A program made the position numbers and the translations under genes. A stretch of 64,000 bases of DNA from an uncultured Lachnospiraceae bacterium (GTDB taxonomy: Bacteria; Bacillota; Clostridia; Lachnospirales; Lachnospiraceae): contig UQAW01000004.1 of assembly GCA_900539175.1 (NCBI GenBank), positions 1-64,000 of the forward strand, given 5' to 3'. Shown here piece after piece: positions 28,401 to 35,556 of this stretch (position 1 is its first letter; every line of letters begins with the position of its first letter). The notes under the pieces were generated by a model that searched no databases, had not been told where the DNA came from, and saw only the letters and a list, made by a program, of their open reading frames with translations.

Positions 28401-30176
28401 GCGGCATGGAAGTTCTCCTGGCCTTTTGCCCTGTATCTGCAGAAGACCGGTGATTTTGATACGGTTTTAAGCTTTATGGAGGATAAAGATGGGGTTGACG
28501 GTATCAGAACCAACACACATAAGATTGCCTCTGAGCGGGAAGTTTATAGCGCGGATATTCTGGATGAAGACGGGAATCCGGCACGGATTATGGAGAGAAC
28601 GAACGCGATTGACAGTCAGGGCTACTGGGTAATTGACAACTGGGCATCGTTGTTCGGATTGACTACTTATGCGTATATCTGTGATCAGTTCTACACAGAA
28701 ACCGGCGAGGAGAGCTATAAGACAGAATATGACTGGGCAAAAGCAGAGTATGATAGTCTGTTGAAGAGCGTAGAGGCAGTTTTATCTGATACTATGGAGA
28801 AATATGATTTCAATTATATTCCGATCAGTATGGTGCTCCCCAATGAACTGACTGCACGTAAAGATCTTCGGGACGGAAACTGGGCAGCACACTACCTGTT
28901 CGGGCGTTGGAACTGGGACGGCTATCTTTTCGGAGCAGATCAGGATTCCTGGCTGCTGGATCTGACCGATCAGACGTATGATTATATTACGGAGCAGAAG
29001 AGCCAGGTGTTTGATTCTCCTTACAATATGGGCGGCTATGGTCATGGATATTATTCTTCTGCTTATAATGCCGGCTATTTCTCAGCGGCCTTGAGCGGTG
29101 AAAAATGGCGTGACGGCGGTATTGAGGCGTATCTGTGGATGGTGAATCATTCCATGGCAAGTCCTTATGGATGGTGGGAAGGGATCGAGTATCCGAATGA
29201 TAATACGGTCTGGAATCGGAATACCTCCGGCGGCGGAGATGGTTCCTGTCAGCATATGTGGGGACAGTCCACAATCACCAAGGTACTGATTGATTCCTTC
29301 TTTGCGGAGAAAGCAGACGGTACGATTATTGCCGGACGTGGTCTGCCGCAGGAGTTTAATGAGGACGGTGAGGAAATCAAGATTTCCAATTACCTGTGCA
29401 ATGGCGGTAAGCGGATCGGCTTCATCATGAATACAAACAATGACACCGTTACCTTTGAACTGACCGGCGATGAGCTGGAGAATACAGTCAGTCTGGAACT
29501 GCTGGCGCTGGTGAATAACATCAAATCTGTTTCTGATGGCTGCAGCTTTGATGCCGCAAAAGGTACTGTACAAATCCCGGCAGGCGTTCGGAAAGTAACG
29601 ATTTCATTGGGAAAAGAAGCGCCGAAACCTTCTGTATTTGAGGATGTACAGGAAGACGACTGGTTCTGTGATGATGTAGCTTATGTAAATGAAAAAGGCA
29701 TCATGACTGGTTTGAAAGAAACTGTCTTTGGACCGGAAGCAGAACTTTCCCGTGCACAGTTTGCAACCATTCTTTACCGGATGGCAGGAAGCCCGGAGGT
29801 AACCTATTCGGATCAGTTCCCGGATGTAAAAGACGGTGAATTCTATACCAGCGCGGTAATGTGGGCAAGTGAGCATAAGATTGTTACAGGGTATGCGGCT
29901 ACAGGACTGTATGAGCCGGACAGAAGCATAAGCCGTGAGGAACTCTCTGTGATGCTGCGCCGTTATGCAGCATACAGCGGTCAGGATGTTACAGCCGACA
30001 GCGATCTTTCCTCTTATCCGGACAGTGATTCTGTCAGTGAATTTGCAAAAGAGAGTATGTCCTGGGCAGTTGCAAATCATATGATCCAGGGAGCAGACGG
30101 ACAGCTTTTGAAACCGCAGGATCAGGCAAACCGTGCAGAATGCGCTGCAATCATTCACAGATATCTGGAAAAATAA
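25452..30176 (+). CDS. SLH-anchored putative glycosidase with duplicated 256-residue module
   Basis: A 1574-residue secreted protein with a signal peptide (residues 1-33). A beta-rich region follows (about 45-390), then two tandem copies of a module of about 256 residues (394-649 and 650-905). Each copy begins with a FIVAR-like helical pair and continues with a beta-sandwich containing WYNAEGYLPC and VREYC-GADRFGG. A helical region (about 906-1330) with WSFALYLQ-like and QGYWVIDNWASLFGLT elements resembles a six-hairpin (alpha/alpha) glycosidase barrel. Three SLH repeats (about 1395-1574) end it. I cannot name the GH family. Its SLH segment is closely similar to those of the other two, suggesting co-anchoring. 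Confidence 0.75.
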   Translation: MKQRNKRTISLLLAMVLTGSCFNGITTNVTANVLEDEKASVPAIGLEGKGKMSLTDMGSEDWVHVTAEQINRKQKEEVPGEDMGAVTVKIDNINPDETGYIKFGAYYQKFTASADGTVSRVALRLFKRSDVAQDLTAKFWEVGESNKLLSQVRLEGEKIEDYAVTEVPFEDEIEVKAGKVYAVSLEKDLGVSGDIYGWLLGKGAIDGGFGEVKIKEGGIWKENTGGGESKTKKCSLCVEITSTDSSVNLIDFDTFGSADVTGSKETDVTYDWTDGNPMVSGKGIKTAGIVTSADDGDAGWRIKIPQSDMGQTVTFASGAFQAAAAVEVYLNDQTTPAYTYDDLNAADQVAQKIYTVYIEPDSSAEIRTVFKSKAAADGYLLIGGITLDKMEDSVDYINLLQNAVRTAKAWLGETISESISSQFTATFASAQEALERDDLTNADAYREYMLLNAAIAAAEANHTMGKFANSDAKGLKVPFGREGDKYAPVAWVDGTCQLPDNGNKVITFGVPGLQADTVQWYNAEGYLPCLVNEYSKDGMNYKVENFTDSVMIDDKRYEVVYSRMTVVNNSENIRLLPIVSSDLIPLNDAAEYIKAVQPGETIVREYCVGADRFGGGYEYPVDAVLAAQGSFEEHYTSMKEYWDAHLENTNYVVLLQEAVKTARACMDGVKDEYLINQLTARLDQAQGVLENKDLVSRDAYSSYLFLSAAIDTVKPGQTSGNFANNYAKGFTASFGWEGDKDAPIAWADGTYKLRANDDKTITFGVTGLPAKSINWYNAEGYLPCFVSEYSKDGMDYKIENFADMLVIDEKEYEVAYSRMTVVNNSEEIKLLPTVSSYLIPLNDAAKNVKAIEPGETVVREYCIGADRFGGVYTYPADAVLAAQGSFDEHYAHMKEYWNNRLEKIVDIQSIPEKYEELINAYKAGYIYTLIIADGYELHVGENGYDRVFDHDVIGMLATLVESGHTEHFADYAQYILQNIQYPDAAWKFSWPFALYLQKTGDFDTVLSFMEDKDGVDGIRTNTHKIASEREVYSADILDEDGNPARIMERTNAIDSQGYWVIDNWASLFGLTTYAYICDQFYTETGEESYKTEYDWAKAEYDSLLKSVEAVLSDTMEKYDFNYIPISMVLPNELTARKDLRDGNWAAHYLFGRWNWDGYLFGADQDSWLLDLTDQTYDYITEQKSQVFDSPYNMGGYGHGYYSSAYNAGYFSAALSGEKWRDGGIEAYLWMVNHSMASPYGWWEGIEYPNDNTVWNRNTSGGGDGSCQHMWGQSTITKVLIDSFFAEKADGTIIAGRGLPQEFNEDGEEIKISNYLCNGGKRIGFIMNTNNDTVTFELTGDELENTVSLELLALVNNIKSVSDGCSFDAAKGTVQIPAGVRKVTISLGKEAPKPSVFEDVQEDDWFCDDVAYVNEKGIMTGLKETVFGPEAELSRAQFATILYRMAGSPEVTYSDQFPDVKDGEFYTSAVMWASEHKIVTGYAATGLYEPDRSISREELSVMLRRYAAYSGQDVTADSDLSSYPDSDSVSEFAKESMSWAVANHMIQGADGQLLKPQDQANRAECAAIIHRYLEK

Positions 30177-30247
30177 TTTTATAAAATCACAGCTGCCGTT
30201 TTCGAACAGCGGCAGCTTATACGAAGATGTAAATTTGAAATGATGAA

Positions 30248-30293
30248 CAGGAGGCCGGAAGACGAAAGTTTTCCGGCTTCCTGTGGGTTTTTT
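30248..30293 (+). terminator. Terminator after the third SLH gene
   Basis: A 13-bp stem (30248-30260 with 30271-30283, one G-U) followed by a T-run at 30288-30293. A second hairpin without a T-run lies just upstream at about 30190-30217. Confidence 0.8.
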
Positions 30294-30294
30294 G

Positions 30295-30323
30295 TTGTAG
30301 ATTGAATGGAAATTGTTTATAAT
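30295..30323 (+). promoter_or_regulatory. Promoter 1 of the PqqD operon
   Basis: TTGTAG at 30295-30300, 17 bases, TATAAT at 30318-30323. It would transcribe the mini-ORF at 30345 and then the PqqD operon. Confidence 0.5.
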
Positions 30324-30344
30324 AAGAAGAAAAGGAGGCGGGGC

Positions 30345-30404
30345 ATGAATGATCTGAATACCAAAACTCCATTGATACTGAAAACGCGGGACGGAATGGG
30401 TTGA
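30345..30404 (+). CDS. Mini-ORF, 19 residues, leader peptide candidate
   Basis: ATG 30345 to TGA 30404 encodes 19 residues (MNDLNTKTPLILKTRDGMG) with an excellent AAAGGAGG at 30331-30338 and a promoter just upstream. It could be a leader peptide, a remnant gene start, or chance. It resembles no RiPP precursor I know. Confidence 0.3.
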   Translation: MNDLNTKTPLILKTRDGMG

Positions 30405-30428
30405 TTTCTTTTTCAATGATGTTATAAT
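30401..30428 (+). promoter_or_regulatory. Promoter 2 of the PqqD operon
   Basis: TTGATT at 30401-30406, 16 bases, then TGT and TATAAT at 30423-30428 (extended -10). It lies 80 bp before the PqqD start. Confidence 0.5.
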
Positions 30429-30507
30429 AGCAGTAATACTGTCACAGGAAACATAAAGAGAACTATGGCGGGAAAAAATCAGGGTATCTATATTGGAAAG
30501 GGATAAG

Positions 30508-30774
30508 ATGAGGATTGAAAAAACATTTGTATTAAGAGAAATAGCCGGTGATTATGTGATTGTACCTACCGGAAAGAGCGCTCTGGAGTTTAATGGTCTG
30601 ATAACTGTGAATGAGCTTGGTGCATTTATCTGGAATCAATTGCAGGAGGAAACCACGGTAGACCGGATTGTGGAAGCAATTCAGGAAGAATATGAGGTGG
30701 ACCGGGAGACTGCAAAAGCAGATACAGAGGAATTTTTAGAGGTGTTGGTAAAACAGCAGATTCTGGAGAGATAG
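30508..30774 (+). CDS. PqqD-family protein (RiPP recognition element)
   Basis: An 88-residue small PqqD/RRE-type protein. It has an N-terminal three-stranded sheet (FVLREIAGDYVIVPTG, then FNGLITVNELGAFIW) and C-terminal winged helices (VDRIVEAIQEEYEVD). RREs bind the leader peptide of ribosomally made peptides and deliver it to tailoring enzymes. In lasso-peptide loci this part is the B1 protein. I use ATG 30508 with GGAAAGGG at 30495-30502; the frame also opens at TTG 30493. The stop is 1 base from the ABC exporter start, so the two are probably coupled. No cyclase or radical SAM partner is visible. Confidence 0.87.
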   Translation: MRIEKTFVLREIAGDYVIVPTGKSALEFNGLITVNELGAFIWNQLQEETTVDRIVEAIQEEYEVDRETAKADTEEFLEVLVKQQILER

Positions 30775-30775
30775 C

Positions 30776-32509
30776 GTGTGCGGGATGGAATTACTGAAGA
30801 AGATAATCCGAAAAATTCAGCAGGGATATTTGACAGAGATGTATGCGGAGACGAAGTGGATGTACCAGTATGCGAAACGCTACTGGGCATCCATTTGTTT
30901 CTATATTGCGGCGGGACTTTTCAGCACCGCCATGGGGTTGGGCGGAAATGTTGCTTCCAAGTATCTCATCGACGCAGTGACCGGGGTGCGGAAGTCCAGA
31001 ATCGGTGTTGTGGCATCCATAATGATTTTTATGATGTTGTCCAATATCGCAGCTAAAGCAATTATCAGCCGGATTTCAGCCAGAATCAATGTGGTTGTGC
31101 AAAATGAAATTCAGGCAGATATCTATCATAAAGTGATCGATACGGACTGGGAGTCTTTACATGAATTCCGGAGCGGAGATTTGCTGAACCGTCTGTCTGA
31201 TGATGTTTCCCAGGTGGCATCCAGTGTGATTGGATGGATCCCAAGTCTGATTACGAAACTCGCTCAGTTTGCGGGAACTTTGGGAATTATTCTTTATTAT
31301 GATCCGGTGATGGCGGTCATAGCGCTTTTAAGTGCTCCTGTGACACTGCTGATATCTCGACACCTTGTAAAACGAATGCGCGCTTACAACAAGGAGATGC
31401 GGGAGATCAGCAGTGGGCTGATGTCCTTTCAGAATGATTCTTTTCAGAATTTACAGACCGTGAAGGCGTTTGGGCTGATGGGATTGTTCAGCAGCAAACT
31501 GAAAGATATGCAGGAACATTATAAAGAAAAGATGTTGGATTACAATAAGTTTTCCGTGGGTGTCTCATCGCTTATGTCTATCGTTGGTATGTTGGTTTCT
31601 GCTGTTTGTTTCGGATGGAGTGCCTATCGGCTTTGGACCGGCTATATCACCACAGGAACCATGATGATGTTCCTGCAGATGGCGAATTCACTGTCGGCTG
31701 CTTTTTCCGCTGTTATCCAGATGGTGCCTTCTGCAATTAATGCAGCTACCTGCGCAGGACGGCTGATGGCAGTGTCGGATCTTAAGAAGGAACAGATTCT
31801 GGATGAAGATGCGGTGAATGCCCTGAAAAAGAGAATGGAGAAAGGTATCTCCGTGGAACTAAATCAGATTGATGTGATTTATAAAGAAGGAAATCAAGTG
31901 GTGAGCAAAGGAGATTTTCGCGCTGATACAGGAGAAATCGTAGCTATTATCGGACCATCGGGAAACGGCAAGACAACATTGATCCGGGTTTTGCTGGGGC
32001 TGCTTTATCCGGCAGAGGGAACTGCCAGATTAGTGAGTGATGATGGGACAAGCTGTCCCATCTCTTCTGCAACCAGAGAATTCTTTGGATATGTGCCTCA
32101 GGGAAATACGGTGTTTGCCGGAACGATCGCAGAGAATATGCGTATGGTAAAAGCGGATGCCACAGATGAAGAAATTATCCGGGCTTTACAGGCGGGATGT
32201 GCCTATGAGTTTGTGGAACAATTGCCGGAAGGAATCTACAGCAAGATCGGAGAGCGGGGGAGCGGATTTTCAGAAGGACAGGCGCAGCGTCTGGCAATTG
32301 CCAGAGCTATCCTGAGGGATGCACCGATTCTGCTTCTGGATGAGGCAACTTCCGCACTTGATATGGAGATTGAAGAACGGGTTCTTTCTAATATTATGGA
32401 GTTTGGCAAAAAGAAAACCTGCATCGTTACTACACATCGGCCAAGTGTTCTGTCTATGAGTGACCATATTTATGAGATCAGAGACGATCGGTTGATGCAG
32501 ATGAAATAA
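30776..32509 (+). CDS. ABC exporter, fused membrane and ATPase domains
   Basis: A 577-residue exporter half-transporter. An ABC-type transmembrane domain (about 35-310, six helices) is followed by an ATPase domain with Walker A at GPSGNGKTT (near 393-401), a signature FSEGQAQR, Walker B ILLLDEATSALD and a switch His in VTTHRP. No N-terminal C39 peptidase domain is present, unlike bacteriocin exporters that cleave leaders. It follows PqqD by one base, fitting the D exporter of lasso clusters. The start is GTG 30776 with GGAGAG at 30764-30769; ATG 30785 is an alternative. It probably exports the modified peptide. Confidence 0.9.
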   Translation: MCGMELLKKIIRKIQQGYLTEMYAETKWMYQYAKRYWASICFYIAAGLFSTAMGLGGNVASKYLIDAVTGVRKSRIGVVASIMIFMMLSNIAAKAIISRISARINVVVQNEIQADIYHKVIDTDWESLHEFRSGDLLNRLSDDVSQVASSVIGWIPSLITKLAQFAGTLGIILYYDPVMAVIALLSAPVTLLISRHLVKRMRAYNKEMREISSGLMSFQNDSFQNLQTVKAFGLMGLFSSKLKDMQEHYKEKMLDYNKFSVGVSSLMSIVGMLVSAVCFGWSAYRLWTGYITTGTMMMFLQMANSLSAAFSAVIQMVPSAINAATCAGRLMAVSDLKKEQILDEDAVNALKKRMEKGISVELNQIDVIYKEGNQVVSKGDFRADTGEIVAIIGPSGNGKTTLIRVLLGLLYPAEGTARLVSDDGTSCPISSATREFFGYVPQGNTVFAGTIAENMRMVKADATDEEIIRALQAGCAYEFVEQLPEGIYSKIGERGSGFSEGQAQRLAIARAILRDAPILLLDEATSALDMEIEERVLSNIMEFGKKKTCIVTTHRPSVLSMSDHIYEIRDDRLMQMK

Positions 32510-32514
32510 TGATT

Positions 32515-32600
32515 TAAACGGACATGTCTGCTGGCGCAATTACGAATCTCTGAACCGACATGTCTGCCGGCGCAATCACAAATCTCTGAACCGATTCCGG
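32515..32600 (+). repeat. Tandem 37-base direct repeat with an 8-base palindrome core
   Basis: Two imperfect copies of a unit of about 37 bases begin at about 32519 and 32556. Each carries GACATGTCTG and ends in AATCTCTGAACC. The first copy includes TAAACGGACATGTCTGCTG (32515-32533), whose reverse complement occurs at 8555-8573. It lies in the gap between the ABC exporter and the next gene. Confidence 0.65.
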
Positions 32601-32657
32601 AAGAGTTTGGTAATCGCCTGAATCATCTACTGATTGGAAAGGAAAGAGGTATATAAG

Positions 32658-33557
32658 ATGGAGAAAAATAAATTTACAAAGAAAAAGAAGGCAGTGGTTC
32701 TGATTGGATGTCTGCTTATCGTAGTGGTTGCTGCTGTCGTTGTCTGGAGCATCCGCATGTCAAAGAAGGATGAGGGGAAATCTGACAGTGATTCCAAAGA
32801 GACGGGGTATCATGAGCTGAAGGATGGTGAGAATCCGGAAGATGTGGAAGTTCAGGTGAAGACTTCTGAAGATTATGTGGAGCCTGCACCGGGTACCCTT
32901 GAGATTGGGAAAATCCAAGGGTACACAGCTAAAACAACGACATCATCCGATGATGCTGCAGAAGATTCTTCGGCAGAGGGTGAAACTTCCGGATCGGGGA
33001 TTTCACTTTCGGACCAGAACTTGAAGGTAGAATCTATCGGCGGTTATGCAGGTCCTTTTCTGGAAGATGGCAGTGATGAGCCTATGGCGAATGTGGCGGC
33101 AATACTTCTTACCAATCAATCGGAGCAGATGCTTCAGATTGCGGAGATTGATTTCCAGGTAAATGAGACAGAGACAGCTCATTTTAAAGTGACCGATCTT
33201 CCGGCAGGAACTTCGGTACTGGTTCTTGAATCCAACAGACGTGAATTCAGGGAAGAGGATAATTACAGCTACGGCGATGCTGCCACTGGTTATATGGAGC
33301 AGCCTTCTCTGGAAGAAGATAAGTTTGAAGTGATTGGGAAAGAGGGTAAGATTATCTTGAAGAATAAGACACAGAAGACTTATCAAAAGGTTTATATTTA
33401 TTATAAATATGTGCAGCTGGGCGGCGCTTATCTGGGCGGCATCACATATCGTACTCCGTTTGAGAATGTTGCGGGCGGTGCAGAGGTGGAAGCAGTTGCA
33501 GTGCACTTTAACCCTGAAAGCAGCAAAATTATGGCTGTTCAGGTATTGGAAGAATAA
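32658..33557 (+). CDS. Membrane-anchored extracellular protein of unknown family
   Basis: A 299-residue protein starting at ATG 32658 (AAAGAGG at 32643-32649; the frame also opens at TTG 32634). It has a short Lys-rich N-terminus, one membrane helix (about residues 10-32), an acidic Ser/Glu-rich stretch (about 33-115) and a beta-rich C-terminal domain (about 125-299) with LLTNQSEQMLQIAEIDFQV and VYIYYKYVQLGGAYLGGITY. The fold resembles extracellular FxLyD/DUF4352-type sandwich domains, but I cannot assign it. It sits in the PqqD operon, so a role at the export site or as a scaffold is possible. Confidence 0.6.
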   Translation: MEKNKFTKKKKAVVLIGCLLIVVVAAVVVWSIRMSKKDEGKSDSDSKETGYHELKDGENPEDVEVQVKTSEDYVEPAPGTLEIGKIQGYTAKTTTSSDDAAEDSSAEGETSGSGISLSDQNLKVESIGGYAGPFLEDGSDEPMANVAAILLTNQSEQMLQIAEIDFQVNETETAHFKVTDLPAGTSVLVLESNRREFREEDNYSYGDAATGYMEQPSLEEDKFEVIGKEGKIILKNKTQKTYQKVYIYYKYVQLGGAYLGGITYRTPFENVAGGAEVEAVAVHFNPESSKIMAVQVLEE

Positions 33558-33574
33558 AGACAGAGGGGATTGGA

Positions 33575-34816
33575 ATGGACGGATTGACGAGTGTACAGAT
33601 AGAATTTCTGAAAATTCTGGAGGGGTTTCTGCATGGAAAAATGTATCAGTTTCCGCAGGATTTTACGGGACTGACAGAATTATACCAGATGTCATCGGTG
33701 CATAAGGTGACGGCAGCAGTCTATGAGCAGATTTATAAGGATGTCCTTCTGAAACAGAACGAAAATCTGGAAATTGCCCAGATGTTCAAGAAAAATACGA
33801 TCCATGAAGTGGTTCTGCAGGCAAAGAAAACAGAAGGGTTTCTGCAAATATACCGAACGCTGAATGAACAGGGAGTCCACCCCCTTGTTGTAAAGGGGAT
33901 TATCTGCAGAAAGCTGTATGAAAAGCCGGATTACCGGATATCGGCGGATGAGGATATTCTGCTGCGGAAGGAGGAGTTCACCAGGTGTGATGCAATCCTG
34001 CTTTCGGAAGGCTTCCGCCGGGAATCGTTGGATCCGGAACATCTGCCCCATGAGATTTCGTATCTTCATCCGCAAAGCGGAGTATATATTGAAGTGCATT
34101 TCACGCTGTTCCCGGAAGCATCCGGTGCATATGGACATCTGAACCGGGAATTTCAGGATGTGTTTGCGCATAGTATCTGCGAATCGGTGCAGGGGACAGA
34201 AATCAGGACGTTATGTCCCACGGAACATATATTTTATCTGATCTGCCATAGTTTTAAGCATTTTCTGCACAGCGGTGTTGGAATCCGTCAGGTGTGCGAT
34301 ATGGTAATGATGGCAGAATATTATGGCGGGCAGATTGACTGGAAGCAGATTGAGAGCCGCTTGAAAAGACTGCATATGGATTCTTTCTGGGCCGGACTGG
34401 CAGAGATTGGCCGGCGGTGGCTGGGATTTGACTGGGAAAAGGCATCCTATAGACAGAGTATCCAGAAGGCGGATGTGGGTCCGGAGGAACTTCTGCTGGA
34501 TCTGTTGGACAGCGGTATCTATGGAAACAGTTCCGGAGAGCGGAAGCATAGTTCGAACATCACACTTGCCGCGGCGGAAAAGGGGAGAAAAGATACTGCC
34601 GCATCGTTGAAGGAGTCATTGTTTCCTTCCGTATCATACATGAGAAAGAAATACCACTGGCTTAAACGGTACCCCATATTACTGCCTGCAGCCTGGCTGG
34701 TACGGCTTATGAAGTATCTGCTGCAGCGGAGCAAAAAGGAAAACAGTATTCCCTCAGAACTTGAGATTGGAATGGGACGGGTAGAACTGTTGAAGAAGTA
34801 TCGTATTATTCAATAG
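33575..34816 (+). CDS. Uncharacterised nucleotidyltransferase (NTP_transf_5 family)
   Basis: A 413-residue protein. The core has VVKGIICRKLYEKPDYRISADEDILL (about residues 105-130), where the VxKG and R-S-DxD pattern marks the NTP_transf_5 family of nucleotidyltransferase-fold proteins. A later HSFKHFLHSGVGIRQVCD stretch is also typical. Such proteins recur in lasso-peptide clusters beside an HprK-like kinase; in one studied case (pseudomycoidin) the homologue acts on the phosphorylated peptide. Here it lies 18 bp after the anchored protein gene in the same operon. Substrate is unknown. Confidence 0.85.
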   Translation: MDGLTSVQIEFLKILEGFLHGKMYQFPQDFTGLTELYQMSSVHKVTAAVYEQIYKDVLLKQNENLEIAQMFKKNTIHEVVLQAKKTEGFLQIYRTLNEQGVHPLVVKGIICRKLYEKPDYRISADEDILLRKEEFTRCDAILLSEGFRRESLDPEHLPHEISYLHPQSGVYIEVHFTLFPEASGAYGHLNREFQDVFAHSICESVQGTEIRTLCPTEHIFYLICHSFKHFLHSGVGIRQVCDMVMMAEYYGGQIDWKQIESRLKRLHMDSFWAGLAEIGRRWLGFDWEKASYRQSIQKADVGPEELLLDLLDSGIYGNSSGERKHSSNITLAAAEKGRKDTAASLKESLFPSVSYMRKKYHWLKRYPILLPAAWLVRLMKYLLQRSKKENSIPSELEIGMGRVELLKKYRIIQ

Positions 34817-34849
34817 CGGAATCTGAAGGTATATGGAACTGGAAGGTAC

Positions 34850-34926
34850 AGAACGTGAAAAGACTGCACCGATTCTGCTTCTGGATGAAGTAACAGAAAA
34901 GAGAATCATGAAAAATCAACATTAAT
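34850..34926 (+). pseudogene. Walker B remnant of an ABC ATPase
   Basis: A 24-base stretch at 34865-34888 is identical to 32320-32343 in the ABC exporter and encodes the same APILLLDE Walker B segment. After that it diverges (VTEKRIMKNQH) and stops at 34924-34926. There is no ATPase upstream, so it is a fragment, possibly left by recombination or a duplicate exporter. Confidence 0.5.
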
Positions 34927-34957
34927 CTTAAAAATTTCATATTTTGTCTGTGGCATT

Positions 34958-34986
34958 TTGTGCACTATACTTAAGGTGTTTATATA
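34958..34986 (+). promoter_or_regulatory. Candidate promoter of the fibro-slime gene
   Basis: TTGTGC at 34958-34963, 17 bases, then TATATA at 34981-34986. It lies 570 bases before the start codon. Confidence 0.35.
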
Positions 34987-35556
34987 ATTGCATTTACTAT
35001 AATTATGTTAGGGTATCAGCAATGGCAGTAGTTTCGGCAGCGTGAGATTCACATTTGTAAATATAGATCATATGGTGGGAGTTTGACATCAATGCTGTAA
35101 ATTCTGAAAGACGTTGTTCGAATACTACGAATCCTTTGAAACGAATTGAGAGAAACGTTGAACAAGCTGTGCTTTTAGATTTTGTAAAAGTACGGCTTAT
35201 TTCAACTAGGCAGTAAATATTAAAATCCTGGAAAAATCAATGCTCAAGTTATTGATTTTACAGTATGAAAAGATTTGGTGTGATATGCCATTGATTTTAT
35301 GTTGGAGAAGTGATATCTTTCTTAATAAAGGTGCAATTAGTTGATTCCATGGTTTTTTGAAATACGCTCTGGAATACCATTTCGTATGATCTGAGGAAGA
35401 GAGTAGCGGGTTCAGGTTATCCGTAGCGTAATGAAGGGGGGATTGAAGCAGAGAAAGAAACCGAAATGTAGATTTTGAAACAGAAGGTTAGAAGATGCAG
35501 TTTTTAAAATTAGGGAATTAGCAAATCAGTAATTTAAGAAAGGAAGGGAAAAGTTT

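Larger units (their letters stand above)
34817..35556 (+). other. 740-base gap: ABC remnant, promoter and long leader
   Basis: The gap contains an ABC-ATPase remnant at 34850-34926, a candidate promoter at 34958-34986, and then about 570 bases without a convincing ORF before the fibro-slime start, which has AGGAAGGGA at 35540-35548. No clear terminator hairpin was seen. The long untranslated stretch suggests either a structured leader or a region left by past recombination. Confidence 0.45.

Noticed and set aside
30776..32509. Peptidase-containing (C39) bacteriocin exporter
   Set aside because: The N-terminus goes straight into membrane helices, with no peptidase domain of about 140 residues.
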